Source: Tatumella sp. JGM118
GTDB lineage: Bacteria; Pseudomonadota; Gammaproteobacteria; Enterobacterales; Enterobacteriaceae
DNA: 64,000 bases
Assembly (NCBI RefSeq): GCF_018257515.1
Contig: NZ_JAERJR010000002.1
Location: 62,001-126,000 of the forward strand
Direction of reading: 5' to 3'
The translations under genes were made by a program, and so were the position numbers. Positions 56,498 through 64,000 of the stretch are shown here, one piece after another; the first letter of the stretch is position 1, and each line of letters starts with the position of its first letter. The notes beneath the pieces were generated by a model that was not told the origin of the DNA, ran no database searches, and worked only from the letters and a program-made list of their open reading frames with translations.

Positions 56498-58702
56498 ATG
56501 TTTGCTGCCAGTTGTTCCGCAAGGCGGGTTTCCCGCACCGGTCGTCTTACCCGTATGCCGGCTTTGTCTCTGCTGAGTGTTGTTATCGCCGCTGCGTTAC
56601 AGGTGCCGGTCAGTACGGCTGCCGACAGCGACAACAGTCAATCCACGACGCTGGTAGTCACCGGCAGCGAAAATTCCATGGATACGCCAAAGTCTGCCGA
56701 TTATGCGGTGCCGGTGACCCGGGCCGCGACCGGCCTGGCACTGACCAACCGCGATACGCCGCAGTCGGTCAGTGTGATCACTCAGCAGCGGATGCAGGAC
56801 CAGCAGCTGGAAACGCTGAACGATGTACTGAATAACACCACCGGACTTTCAGAATCTAATTCCGGGGCTAACCGCAGTAACTTCTATTCCCGTGGCTTTA
56901 TGGTGGATAACTATCAGGTCGACGGCGTACCGGTACTGGTGGATTCATCCTGGAATCTGGGCGATACCCTGTCGGATACGGCCATTTATCAGCGCGTGGA
57001 TGTCGTGCGGGGGGCTACCGGCTTAATGACCGGTGCCGGAAGCCCTGCCGCGTCGGTGGATATGGTCACCAAACAGGCTGACAGTAAAACCTTTACCGGG
57101 GATCTGAATACCAGTTACGGCAGTTGGGGAAATCAGCGCTATGTCGCCGACCTTTCCGGGCCATTGAGTGAGTCCGGGAATGTTCGCGGGCGGGTGGTGG
57201 CCGGGTATCAGCACAGTGGCAGCTGGCTTGACGACTATCATACCCAAAAGAAATTCCTCTACGGTGTGGTGGACGCGGATCTGAACGATGCAACTACCGT
57301 GTCGCTGGGGTATGACTATGAAGAAACCCATGTTAACGGGGCGACCTGGGGCGGACTCCCTACCTTCTATCGGGATGGCAGTAAAACGGATTATGCCCGC
57401 AGTACCCATCTCGCGCCTGACTGGGCATACAATGATGTGCAGTCGAAACGGGTCTTCGCCGGTCTGAAACACAACTTTGCCAATGGCTGGCAATTCACAC
57501 TGAATGGCAGCCATACGGAAGCGACCATGGACAGTAAGTTGCTGTATATCGACGGGTATTTTGATAAAAATACCGGGGTGGGTATCGGGCCTTATGCCGG
57601 ATATGATCTGCTGGGCGGCACCGGATACAATACCGCGAAACGCAGGGAGAATGCCGCCAGCGCCGTGCTTAACGGCAACTATGAGCTGTTCGGACGTCAG
57701 CACGAACTGATGACCGGGGTGACCTATATCCGGCAAAATAACCGTTATTACAGTGCCTATACCAACCTGACGTCAGCAGACGTCGGTGACTTTAATGACT
57801 GGGGTAATTATCCGGAGCCGGACTGGGATCCGCAGACACTGGCCGGAGATGACACTATCCACCAGAAGTCAGCCTACCTCGCCACCCGCATTTCGCTGGC
57901 TGACCCGCTGCATATGATCCTCGGAGCCCGTTATACCCGTTATACGGCGGATACGATGACCGAGAATATGGTGAAGAATAATATCACGCCGTATGCCGGA
58001 CTGGTGTATGACATCAATGACACCTATTCTGCCTATGCCAGTTACACCTCTATTTTCAAACCGCAGACCTACCGCAATGCCGACGGTGCGTATCTGAACC
58101 CGGTCACCGGGAAAAGTTATGAAACCGGGCTGAAAGGTGACTGGTTCAATAGCCGCCTGACGGCAACATTGTCTCTGTTCCGGATGGAGCAGGATCATTT
58201 AGGGGCCACAGATTATGCGCTGGTGAAAGGCAGTAATGATTATGCCTATTATGAGCAGAACGGCACCGTCAGCCGGGGGGTAGAATTTGAAGTCAACGGC
58301 GCAGTGACGGATAACCTGCAAATGACCTTCGGTGCTACCCGCTATATCGCCAAAGATGGCAGCGGAGCCGCACTGAATCCGACACAACCGCAGACATCGT
58401 TTAAACTGTTTACCAGCTACCGTTTACCTGTGTGGCAGGATCTGACGGTGGGTGGCGGTATCAACTGGCAGAACCATACCTGGGACAGCGTGGCAGGGCC
58501 TGACGGTGCAACAAACCTGTATGCCGACCAGGGGAGCTACGCGCTGGTGGATCTGTTCAGCCGCTATCGCGTGACCCGCAACCTGTCGGTACAGGCCAAC
58601 CTGAATAACCTGTTCGACAAGACGTATAATATCGATGTCGGTCGTAATACTGTCTACGGAGAGCCGCGCAATATCTCTGTGTCAGCCAGCTATCATTTCT
58701 GA
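56498..58702 (+). CDS. fhuE: TonB-dependent ferric siderophore receptor FhuE
   Basis: A 734-residue outer-membrane receptor. Signal peptide to about residue 42 (VSTAA), TonB box near TTLVVTGSE, then a plug domain (RDTPQSVSVITQQRMQDQQL; YSRGFMVDNYQVDGVPVLVD; VVRGATGLMTGAGSPAASVD) and a 22-strand barrel ending NNLFDKTYNIDVG and VSASYHF with terminal Phe. It follows E. coli FhuE (coprogen/rhodotorulate receptor) throughout, for example APDWAYNDV and YELFGRQHELM. The start is the ATG at 56498, six bases after GAGG; upstream TTG and ATG codons overlap that site. Fur regulated by the upstream box. Confidence 0.92.
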   Translation: MFAASCSARRVSRTGRLTRMPALSLLSVVIAAALQVPVSTAADSDNSQSTTLVVTGSENSMDTPKSADYAVPVTRAATGLALTNRDTPQSVSVITQQRMQDQQLETLNDVLNNTTGLSESNSGANRSNFYSRGFMVDNYQVDGVPVLVDSSWNLGDTLSDTAIYQRVDVVRGATGLMTGAGSPAASVDMVTKQADSKTFTGDLNTSYGSWGNQRYVADLSGPLSESGNVRGRVVAGYQHSGSWLDDYHTQKKFLYGVVDADLNDATTVSLGYDYEETHVNGATWGGLPTFYRDGSKTDYARSTHLAPDWAYNDVQSKRVFAGLKHNFANGWQFTLNGSHTEATMDSKLLYIDGYFDKNTGVGIGPYAGYDLLGGTGYNTAKRRENAASAVLNGNYELFGRQHELMTGVTYIRQNNRYYSAYTNLTSADVGDFNDWGNYPEPDWDPQTLAGDDTIHQKSAYLATRISLADPLHMILGARYTRYTADTMTENMVKNNITPYAGLVYDINDTYSAYASYTSIFKPQTYRNADGAYLNPVTGKSYETGLKGDWFNSRLTATLSLFRMEQDHLGATDYALVKGSNDYAYYEQNGTVSRGVEFEVNGAVTDNLQMTFGATRYIAKDGSGAALNPTQPQTSFKLFTSYRLPVWQDLTVGGGINWQNHTWDSVAGPDGATNLYADQGSYALVDLFSRYRVTRNLSVQANLNNLFDKTYNIDVGRNTVYGEPRNISVSASYHF

Positions 58703-58712
58703 TCTCTCTGTT

Positions 58713-58738
58713 AAATGCCCCGTCAGGGGCATTTTTAT
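58713..58738. terminator. Terminator between convergent fhuE and blc
   Basis: AAATGCCCC-GTCA-GGGGCATTT followed by TTAT is a perfect 9-bp stem with flanking A and T runs. It can serve both genes. Confidence 0.93.
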
Positions 58739-58739
58739 C

Positions 58740-59273
58740 TCAGGACGCGGGCTGGCTGACATTGATCAGCTTGTCGACCGGGAAGCCCAGTTCCTGTGCC
58801 AGCGCGATATACCGCTGTCTGACCGCCTGAGGCATATCAGGGGTACGGGATAACAGCCACAGATAGCTGCGGTTCGGTCCGCTGACCAGCGCATAGCGAT
58901 AGTCATCATCAAGGGCAATGACGTTATAACCGCCGTAGAAAGGGCCGAAGAAGGAGACTTTCAGCGCGGCAATGTCACGGGCACCGGTGAAAAATGCTTT
59001 TCCTTCACTGGCTTTCCAGCGTTTCGATTGCGGATCGTAACCCCGGTTCACCACACTGATCCCCCCATCCCTGCGCTGACCGTAGGTCGCTGTGACCTGC
59101 TGCAGACCGTGCTCAAAGCGGTTGTCCAGCCTGGCCACTTCATACCATTTACCCAGATAGCGGCTGGCGTCGAAATTACCGATTGGCGTGACCCCTTTCG
59201 GCGGGACCGGGGACTGACATGCGACCAGCGTCAGCGATAAGGCAACCCCTGTCAGTACGGGCCATACTTTCAT
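58740..59273 (-). CDS. blc: Outer-membrane lipocalin Blc
   Basis: A 177-residue lipoprotein of the same length as E. coli Blc. Lipobox LTLVAC (Cys19), first lipocalin motif ASRYLGKWYEVARLDNRFEH, then VSFFGPFYGGYNVIALDDDY and GPNRSYLWLLSRTP. Blc binds lysophospholipids at the outer membrane. The start is the ATG at 59273, five bases after AGGAG; an adjacent ATG and GTG upstream are too close to the ribosome-binding site. Confidence 0.93.
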   Translation of the reverse strand: MKVWPVLTGVALSLTLVACQSPVPPKGVTPIGNFDASRYLGKWYEVARLDNRFEHGLQQVTATYGQRRDGGISVVNRGYDPQSKRWKASEGKAFFTGARDIAALKVSFFGPFYGGYNVIALDDDYRYALVSGPNRSYLWLLSRTPDMPQAVRQRYIALAQELGFPVDKLINVSQPAS

Positions 59274-59817
59274 CATCACTCCTGTTTATTCCGGGATTAT
59301 TGACCGCCATCACTGCGGTGCTCCTCCGTACAGCATAGCATCCGCAGCGCGCCGGGCCAGCGGAACGCGCTGAAAATCTGGCGTACTGCACGGGGTACGG
59401 GCTACCCGCCCCGGGGGTGGATCGCTCCGGCTTGTGACCCGCCACTCCCCGTGGCGGCGGACTGCGGACCGGTAAAAAACCGAACATCCACCGTCATCGC
59501 CCCTGACCGGAAGGCCGAAAGCGGCCCGTATCATGCAGATCATAAACTGAGTGCCCGACAGAAAAAGTATTTCCCCGGGGTCTCTCATCTTTGCCGGGAC
59601 GACGGCCTGCATCAGGCCGTGGCCGGACCCGATGCCAGTCATGCCACGGTTTAAGATCTCCTCTGTTCTCAGCCGGTGGGGTGCCATAAGGAAAATCACC
59701 CTCCGTCGTCAGCGGGTAACCGCCGGGTTGTGCTGCTGACCGGAGAACAGCATCCGGTGGAATCTTCCTGTGCGAAACCGCCACACTGAGGAGAGACAGA
59801 TTCCCGGAGGGTTAACG
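59274..59817. other. Intergenic, no firm gene
   Basis: Several overlapping short frames occur on both strands here, none with a known family. GGAGG at 59806-59810 is the ribosome-binding site of the beta-helix gene. Confidence 0.45.
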
Positions 59818-61065
59818 ATGACAGACACTATTATTTCTCAGCAACTGACCGTAAACGTTCCTGCAGACTATGCGGATATCCAGTCGGCACTGGATGCGTT
59901 TGCAGACAAAATAATCACCGGGGGGGTGAATATCCAGGTCGCGGATGGGGAGTATCAGATAACCGCGCCCCTGGTCTCGCGTATTCGTGATTATGACAAA
60001 CTCACCTTGCGGGGCAATGAGCAGGATTGTTCGAAATGCGTGTTATATATTGATAACTCAGCCAATAAAGACGGTTTTTTGTTTGAAAACGGTTTCGGAA
60101 TTTCCTGGCTTAACGGGTTTACTCTGGCCGGGGTGAAGGGATGGACCGCGTCCGGGGTCTGGAATGATCAATGTTACGGGGCGGGGATTCGGGCTACCGG
60201 CGGGGGCACGGTGATCCTGGGGGCGGCGCTGAGTATTACCAAAATGTATTATGGCATCCGTGCCATGGACGGTGCATTTATCTCCAACGAAACCGTACCA
60301 CAGTCCGGCCAGCCTGGAGGCGGGATTAAGGTCAGTAATGCGGGAGATGTGGCGTTTCATGCCTATGCGGCAACTCTGAAGGTAAATTGTGCCGAAGCCT
60401 GGTATACCTCGCACAGCAGTGAGTCGCTGGGGTTTGGGTTCTGCGCCGAAGCGGGAGGGTTCCTGCAGTGTGAGTATGCTGTTTCCGGGGGGAATGAACG
60501 TGCCGGTTTCTATGCTCTGACAAACGGCACGGTCTGGGCCCACGGGACGACGGCGCAAAACAATCGTTACGGTGTACTGGCCTGGGGAGGAACGATCGAA
60601 TGTAATTCTCTGGGTGAGTCTACCTCCTCGTTTTCTCTCAACTCTGAGGCCGGGATCTATGCGACCTATAACGGGTTTATCGGCGCCAATACGGCCAGGT
60701 GCTTTCAGAATACCCACGGAGTGATGAGTGACAACGGCGGTCTGGTTGATATCACCTATCTGCGCAGTGAGAATAATAGCGGAAACGGATTTTACGCCCG
60801 ACAGCGGGGAATGATGACCGGGGGATACTCCACGGCACAGAATAATCAGAATAATGGCTACCATTGTGAGTACAGCAGCTGTATGGCGGTGAGTCATGCG
60901 GTCGCGAACGGTAATACCAACCACGGATTTTATGCCCTGAAAAACAGCGGGATCTATTGCGAGGGGTTTGGCGGGACAGGTAATGGGTATTTTTGTTCTC
61001 CGGTGCAGATGAGTATCAGCGACAGCACCGGAAACAGTGAGGCTTATATCGACGATACCCTGTGA
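59818..61065 (+). CDS. Right-handed parallel beta-helix protein of unknown function
   Basis: A 415-residue protein without a signal peptide. It opens with a pectin-lyase-like cap (VPADYADIQSALDAFADKII) and continues as successive coils rich in Gly, Asn and aromatic turns. The coils recur as ERAGFYALTNGTVWAHGTTA, EAGIYATYNGFIGANTARCF, GNGFYARQRGMMTGGYSTAQ and NHGFYALKNSGIYCEGFGGT, about 30-40 residues apart. It looks like phage tail-spike or appendage beta-helices but no phage genes are nearby. Catalytic residues of pectate lyases are not evident. GGAGG stands seven bases before the ATG. Function unknown. Confidence 0.8.
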   Translation: MTDTIISQQLTVNVPADYADIQSALDAFADKIITGGVNIQVADGEYQITAPLVSRIRDYDKLTLRGNEQDCSKCVLYIDNSANKDGFLFENGFGISWLNGFTLAGVKGWTASGVWNDQCYGAGIRATGGGTVILGAALSITKMYYGIRAMDGAFISNETVPQSGQPGGGIKVSNAGDVAFHAYAATLKVNCAEAWYTSHSSESLGFGFCAEAGGFLQCEYAVSGGNERAGFYALTNGTVWAHGTTAQNNRYGVLAWGGTIECNSLGESTSSFSLNSEAGIYATYNGFIGANTARCFQNTHGVMSDNGGLVDITYLRSENNSGNGFYARQRGMMTGGYSTAQNNQNNGYHCEYSSCMAVSHAVANGNTNHGFYALKNSGIYCEGFGGTGNGYFCSPVQMSISDSTGNSEAYIDDTL

Positions 61066-61524
61066 GCCGGCTGCGGCGGGAGGGGATCGGATATACTCTG
61101 TAGTCCGCGCCTGAGCCCCCGGTCAACTGTCGCGAGCCACCTGCGTGGCTTACGCGCATTTTCAGAGCCGGGGCGCATTGATGCCAGAGAGGAGGACGAC
61201 CGTTCCCCGGATGACCTCCGCCCGGAGCCGGTTTGAGGTATCCCCATGAACGATGAAAAATGTTGCTGCGATACTTACCCGGCTGGCCTGCAAGCCAGCG
61301 GGCAATCAAGGGCGACGCTTTGAATGTTCTCCGTCGGGCAGTCTCTGTTACAGGTGCTGGCGGAAGATCCATTCGCGCAATGGTTCAATGGTATAGGCAA
61401 TACGCCACGTATTACGATGGCCCGAAGCCCCGGCAGTGGACTCCCCGGCCGGGACGTTCAGCAGGCGGGAGAGGCCGTTCACGTCAGAACGGCCCTCTGC
61501 ACCGGGCGGGGTTCTGCAGGATGC
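61066..61524. other. Intergenic, no gene seen
   Basis: This region lies between the beta-helix gene and the end of the outer-membrane protein gene, which converge. No recognisable gene or clear terminator is present. Confidence 0.4.
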
Positions 61525-62394
61525 TCAGAACAGGACACCCAGCCTGATACTCACTGTTGAATCCTGTCTGAAGCCTTGTTCCACCTTCAGGTCACGCCCG
61601 CCGGAGATCTGCAACTGAACGGACGGCGTCAGAAAATGCGAGGCGGAAAGCCGGATATAACGGCTGTTTAGCCGGTCCTGTTGGCGTGTTCCGTTTACCG
61701 AGCTTTCAGCCCCGGTCACCCAGCCGCCGCCTGCCCCCAAACGTGTCGCCGGCGTCAGTTGATAACTGAGATAGGCCTGATACTCATAACGCGGGCTTTG
61801 CCGCAGAGTCGCGTTGCCCGGTCCGTACTGGTTATCCGGAGTGGTCCACGACACATCAGCACCACTCTCTAATGCCCATTTGTCGCGGAAATGGTGTATC
61901 CATACCCCTTGTAGCAGATAGCGCCAGCGGTTTTCTCCGATATTGAGTGCGTGCTGATTATCGTAGGCACCGGTAGGCGCATACACAAAGGGAGCCAGTG
62001 AGAAGATGTCACGTCCTGCGGATCCCGGCGAGAATTTGAAAGGAATGCCCAGAATAATGTCGCCGGCCCCGGACGCTTGCTCTGTAAAGGGGGTGTTCAT
62101 CTCGGCACGAACCAGCGGTACGATAATCTGTGGTTCAATACTGAGATTATCCTGCGGACGAAAGCCATGAATAAACCTCAGTAATGTCGCTTCCGTCTGC
62201 AACCGGTTTTCACCGGGGACTTTTTTCCCTTGTGAATATAACGCATCACTGTGGGACGTCTGAAAATAGGCCAGCATCAGGCTTTTATTCGCCGGCAGCA
62301 TTTCATAATCGCCCGGTGAAAATTCAAGCGCGGCTGCCGGGAAACAGAACGGTAGTGTCAGACCGCCGGCAATCAGTGCGCCTGTTCGTTTCAT
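61525..62394 (-). CDS. MetA-pathway phenol degradation-type outer-membrane protein
   Basis: A 289-residue outer-membrane barrel with a signal peptide ending CFPAAALE. It shows the Phenol_MetA_deg features: FSPGDYEMLPANKSLMLAYF, GAGDIILGIPFKFSP near 115, FSLAPFVYAPTGAYDNQHAL near 135, and terminal Phe (RLGVLF). These proteins are thought to pass hydrophobic or aromatic compounds, with no direct proof for most. No catabolic gene is adjacent. The ATG overlaps the stop of the small upstream frame by ATGA. Confidence 0.82.
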   Translation of the reverse strand: MKRTGALIAGGLTLPFCFPAAALEFSPGDYEMLPANKSLMLAYFQTSHSDALYSQGKKVPGENRLQTEATLLRFIHGFRPQDNLSIEPQIIVPLVRAEMNTPFTEQASGAGDIILGIPFKFSPGSAGRDIFSLAPFVYAPTGAYDNQHALNIGENRWRYLLQGVWIHHFRDKWALESGADVSWTTPDNQYGPGNATLRQSPRYEYQAYLSYQLTPATRLGAGGGWVTGAESSVNGTRQQDRLNSRYIRLSASHFLTPSVQLQISGGRDLKVEQGFRQDSTVSIRLGVLF

Positions 62395-62711
62395 AATGTT
62401 CTCCCGTCAGGTTGTCTCAGCAGGCCGGTATCCGGATGACAGTTGATATATTCAAAGTGTTGGGCACTGGCGGGCACCACGATAATTTCGTGCCATAAAC
62501 GAAGGGCAACCTTAAAATTCAGCGCCTGTACGTACTCGGGGGCTGCCCGGCAGCAGCCGTGTTTTTGTCTGCAGGGCTGCCGCAAAAGCAGGGCCACCGT
62601 TGTCATCTGCTTCTTTCTGGCTGACGGGATACCCCGGGGGATTGCCTGCCAGGGGAACAGGGCAGCCAGCCCCGGCATATCGGTGAAAAAGCATTGTGAC
62701 AGAACGGGCAC
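62391..62711 (-). CDS. Small hypothetical protein ending in ATGA overlap with the barrel gene
   Basis: A frame of up to 106 codons. A shorter start at about 62606 gives MTTVALLLRQPC and a protein of about 71 residues, containing CRQKHGCC and the tail HFEYINCHPDTGLL. No family is recognised. The only support is the ATGA overlap with the following outer-membrane protein gene, typical of translational coupling. It may be the remnant of a longer gene. Confidence 0.3.
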   Translation of the reverse strand: MPVLSQCFFTDMPGLAALFPWQAIPRGIPSARKKQMTTVALLLRQPCRQKHGCCRAAPEYVQALNFKVALRLWHEIIVVPASAQHFEYINCHPDTGLLRQPDGRTL

Positions 62712-62815
62712 TGTTTGCCGGAAAGGTGCACCGCGTCTTATCGAAACACCCGGGCCCGGCGGCGGTGTCCGGCCTGTGAAAGATAGTGAAGGGGGGGATT
62801 TGCCGGACGTTCCGG

Positions 62816-63505
62816 TTATGAGTAATACCAGCGGATGGCTTTTTTAATTAACTCCTCCGTGGTATCGATATATTTCTCAGGCTGCTTTCGGCTCAGGTCA
62901 TGGAGGATAAGCGGTATTTCTGTGCAGCCCATAATAAAATGTTTAGCCCCTGAATCTTCCAGTTTCACCAGGCAGGGGAGCAGGGTTTTATAAGCCAGTT
63001 CACTGTTGCCAGATTTATAAAGCAGGATGCTTTTCATTATTTCATCCTGGTCTTTTTCGTCCGGAAGTAAATAAGTTGCTGCGGATTTCGCCAGTTTATT
63101 CTGATAAAGCCGCGTGCGGATAGTGGCTGTCGTGGCTAATATAGCAACCGGCTGTTTATCTTCTGATATAATACGCTCGCAAGTGGATTCTATAATGCTG
63201 ATAAACGGAATTCCGCTGTGTTTTTTAAGCGCATCATACCAGTAATGTGCTGTATTACAGGGCATGATAATACAGGAGGCTCCTGCTTCTTTTAATATAT
63301 TCAGTGAATTGAGCATCGCCGGTAAAGGCGAGACTCCCGAATGAATAATATTTTCTGTCCGGTCCGGAATGTCCGGCAAAGAGGCGACAATCACAGGGAT
63401 ATGTTCCTGATCTTTTCCGGCAGGTGTCCTGGCAACCAGTTTTTCAAACGCATCCGCGGTTGCCCCCGGTCCCATTCCTCCGAGAATACCGATAATCTTT
63501 TTCAT
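62816..63505 (-). CDS. Aspartate/glutamate racemase-family protein
   Basis: A 229-residue cytosolic enzyme with ILGGMGPGATADAFEKLVAR at the start and both catalytic-cysteine motifs, IIMPCNTAHYWYDAL (near residue 83) and HFIMGCTEIPLIL (near 193). This is the PLP-independent Asp/Glu racemase family, near YgeA broad-spectrum amino-acid racemase; the substrate is not fixed. It is divergent from the LysR gene at the right edge and is probably regulated by it. Confidence 0.88.
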   Translation of the reverse strand: MKKIIGILGGMGPGATADAFEKLVARTPAGKDQEHIPVIVASLPDIPDRTENIIHSGVSPLPAMLNSLNILKEAGASCIIMPCNTAHYWYDALKKHSGIPFISIIESTCERIISEDKQPVAILATTATIRTRLYQNKLAKSAATYLLPDEKDQDEIMKSILLYKSGNSELAYKTLLPCLVKLEDSGAKHFIMGCTEIPLILHDLSRKQPEKYIDTTEELIKKAIRWYYS

Positions 63506-63621
63506 TACGACTGCCTCAAATAAAAAGGATCATGTCATAATTTTTCCGGGACGTAATTGCAGACTTTAAAAGCCTCATGCTAAAATTGCATAGTGAATAT
63601 AACCCCGTCCGGAGTAAACAG

Positions 63622-64000
63622 ATGTTAGGCAATATTGAAATTAAATGGATTTACGATATTCTTGCCCTTGAGGAACTCCGTAGTTTTACACTGGCCTCGG
63701 AACGCAGAAATATTTCTCAGTCCTCTTTCAGCCGGAGAGTACAGGCGCTGGAATCGGCCGTCGGATTTGAAATATTCAACCGGGGCTCGACGCCGCTATT
63801 GCTGACCTCTGAAGGGAAGAACTTCATTGTTTATGCCAGGAACCTTATCGATGATATGGATTTCCAGATCAATAATATCAAAGGTGTGAATAATATTAAG
63901 CAGAGGATCAATATTGCCGCCGCGCATTCTCTGGCGGTATTTGTCCTGCCTGAGTTTATCTCGGAATTTTCGGGAAAAAACGACAATATCTTCTTTGTTG
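63622..64000 (+). CDS. LysR-family regulator, HypT-like (5' part only)
   Basis: The frame from ATG 63622 runs off the right edge after 126 codons. It starts MLGNIEIKWIYDILALEELR and contains SQSSFSRRVQALESAVGFEI and INIAAAHSLAVFVLPEFI. These match the start of E. coli HypT (YjiE), a hypochlorite-responsive LysR regulator; the characteristic IAAAHSL is shared. GGAG precedes the ATG by eight bases. Divergent from the racemase gene with 116 bp between. Confidence 0.82.
   Translation, partial: MLGNIEIKWIYDILALEELRSFTLASERRNISQSSFSRRVQALESAVGFEIFNRGSTPLLLTSEGKNFIVYARNLIDDMDFQINNIKGVNNIKQRINIAAAHSLAVFVLPEFISEFSGKNDNIFFV

Noticed and set aside
60058..60924. 288-codon minus-strand frame inside the beta-helix gene
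   Set aside because: The plus-strand protein has a good ribosome-binding site and clear repeat structure; the antisense product resembles nothing.

Overview
The window looks like an enterobacterial chromosome of the Erwiniaceae/Pantoea-Tatumella type. This is inferred from protein resemblance recalled from memory, not from a search. Close Enterobacterales matches are yaiL, nac, yeeO, yghU, rcnR/rcnA, katG, an amiA-like amidase, fhuE and blc. The nac-yeeO-tRNA-Asn neighbourhood recalls the asnT/U/V/W region of E. coli. Most of the sequence is GC-rich. Two stretches, about 1-4000 and 35200-38300, are visibly AT-rich and look acquired.

Layout. 1-4000 is an AT-rich segment with the tail of a gene, an MFS transporter, a truncated EamA permease, a divergent LysR regulator and a broken P4-type integrase. 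It abuts a tRNA-Asn gene (4195-4270). 4700-10553 is core-like: yaiL, nac with a sigma-54 promoter and NtrC-like site, an AdeP/AdeQ-type purine permease with a PurR box, and yeeO. 10696-16886 holds a PAS-GGDEF-EAL protein, yghU, a formate/nitrite-type channel, and a LysR gene divergent from an odd metallo-beta-lactamase-fold protein. 17510-27224 holds a secreted pectate lyase, rcnR/rcnA with two textbook RcnR operators, an amino-acid ABC transporter, a yeaO-like gene, katG and a TetR regulator. 27301-27590 is a 140-bp tandem repeat.

27714-32036 (minus strand) is a pqi-type envelope lipid-transport operon in which PqiA is two separate half-size proteins, preceded by a DUF3313 lipoprotein. 32037-33499 holds a dead oligopeptide-ABC ATPase fragment. 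33500-35188 is a benzoylformate-decarboxylase-like ThDP enzyme. 35993-40470 is a second degraded island ending at a second tRNA-Asn (40666-40741): a DUF3289/DUF943 candidate effector-immunity pair, a GH36 alpha-galactosidase remnant, a ChpS/ChpB-like toxin-antitoxin pair and another broken integrase.

41120-53589 is the metabolic centre: a DUF2231 membrane protein with a PQQ sugar-dehydrogenase-like lipoprotein, an AmiA-like amidase, then a seven-gene organosulfur operon. That operon encodes a flavin monooxygenase, two binding proteins, a permease, an ATPase, a cysteine-dioxygenase-like cupin and a four-domain rhodanese. It is followed by an Lrp-type regulator and ACC deaminase (acdR-acdS). 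The 3' end of acdS is repeated in a decaying 96-bp tandem array. 54151-64000 holds an FAD/NAD(P)-binding protein, Fur-controlled fhuE, blc, a cytosolic-looking parallel beta-helix protein, a MetA-type outer-membrane protein, an amino-acid racemase and the start of a HypT-like LysR gene.

How the genes fit together. Sulfonate uptake and desulfonation would feed thiol oxidation and sulfur transfer. ACC deaminase, pectate lyase and the coprogen-type receptor fit a plant-associated life. The most notable signals are the sulfur operon with its half-inactive tandem rhodanese, the 96-bp acdS tail array, the DUF3289/DUF943 pair, the enlarged RcnA loop, the metal-motif-lacking MBL protein and the paired decayed tRNA-Asn islands.
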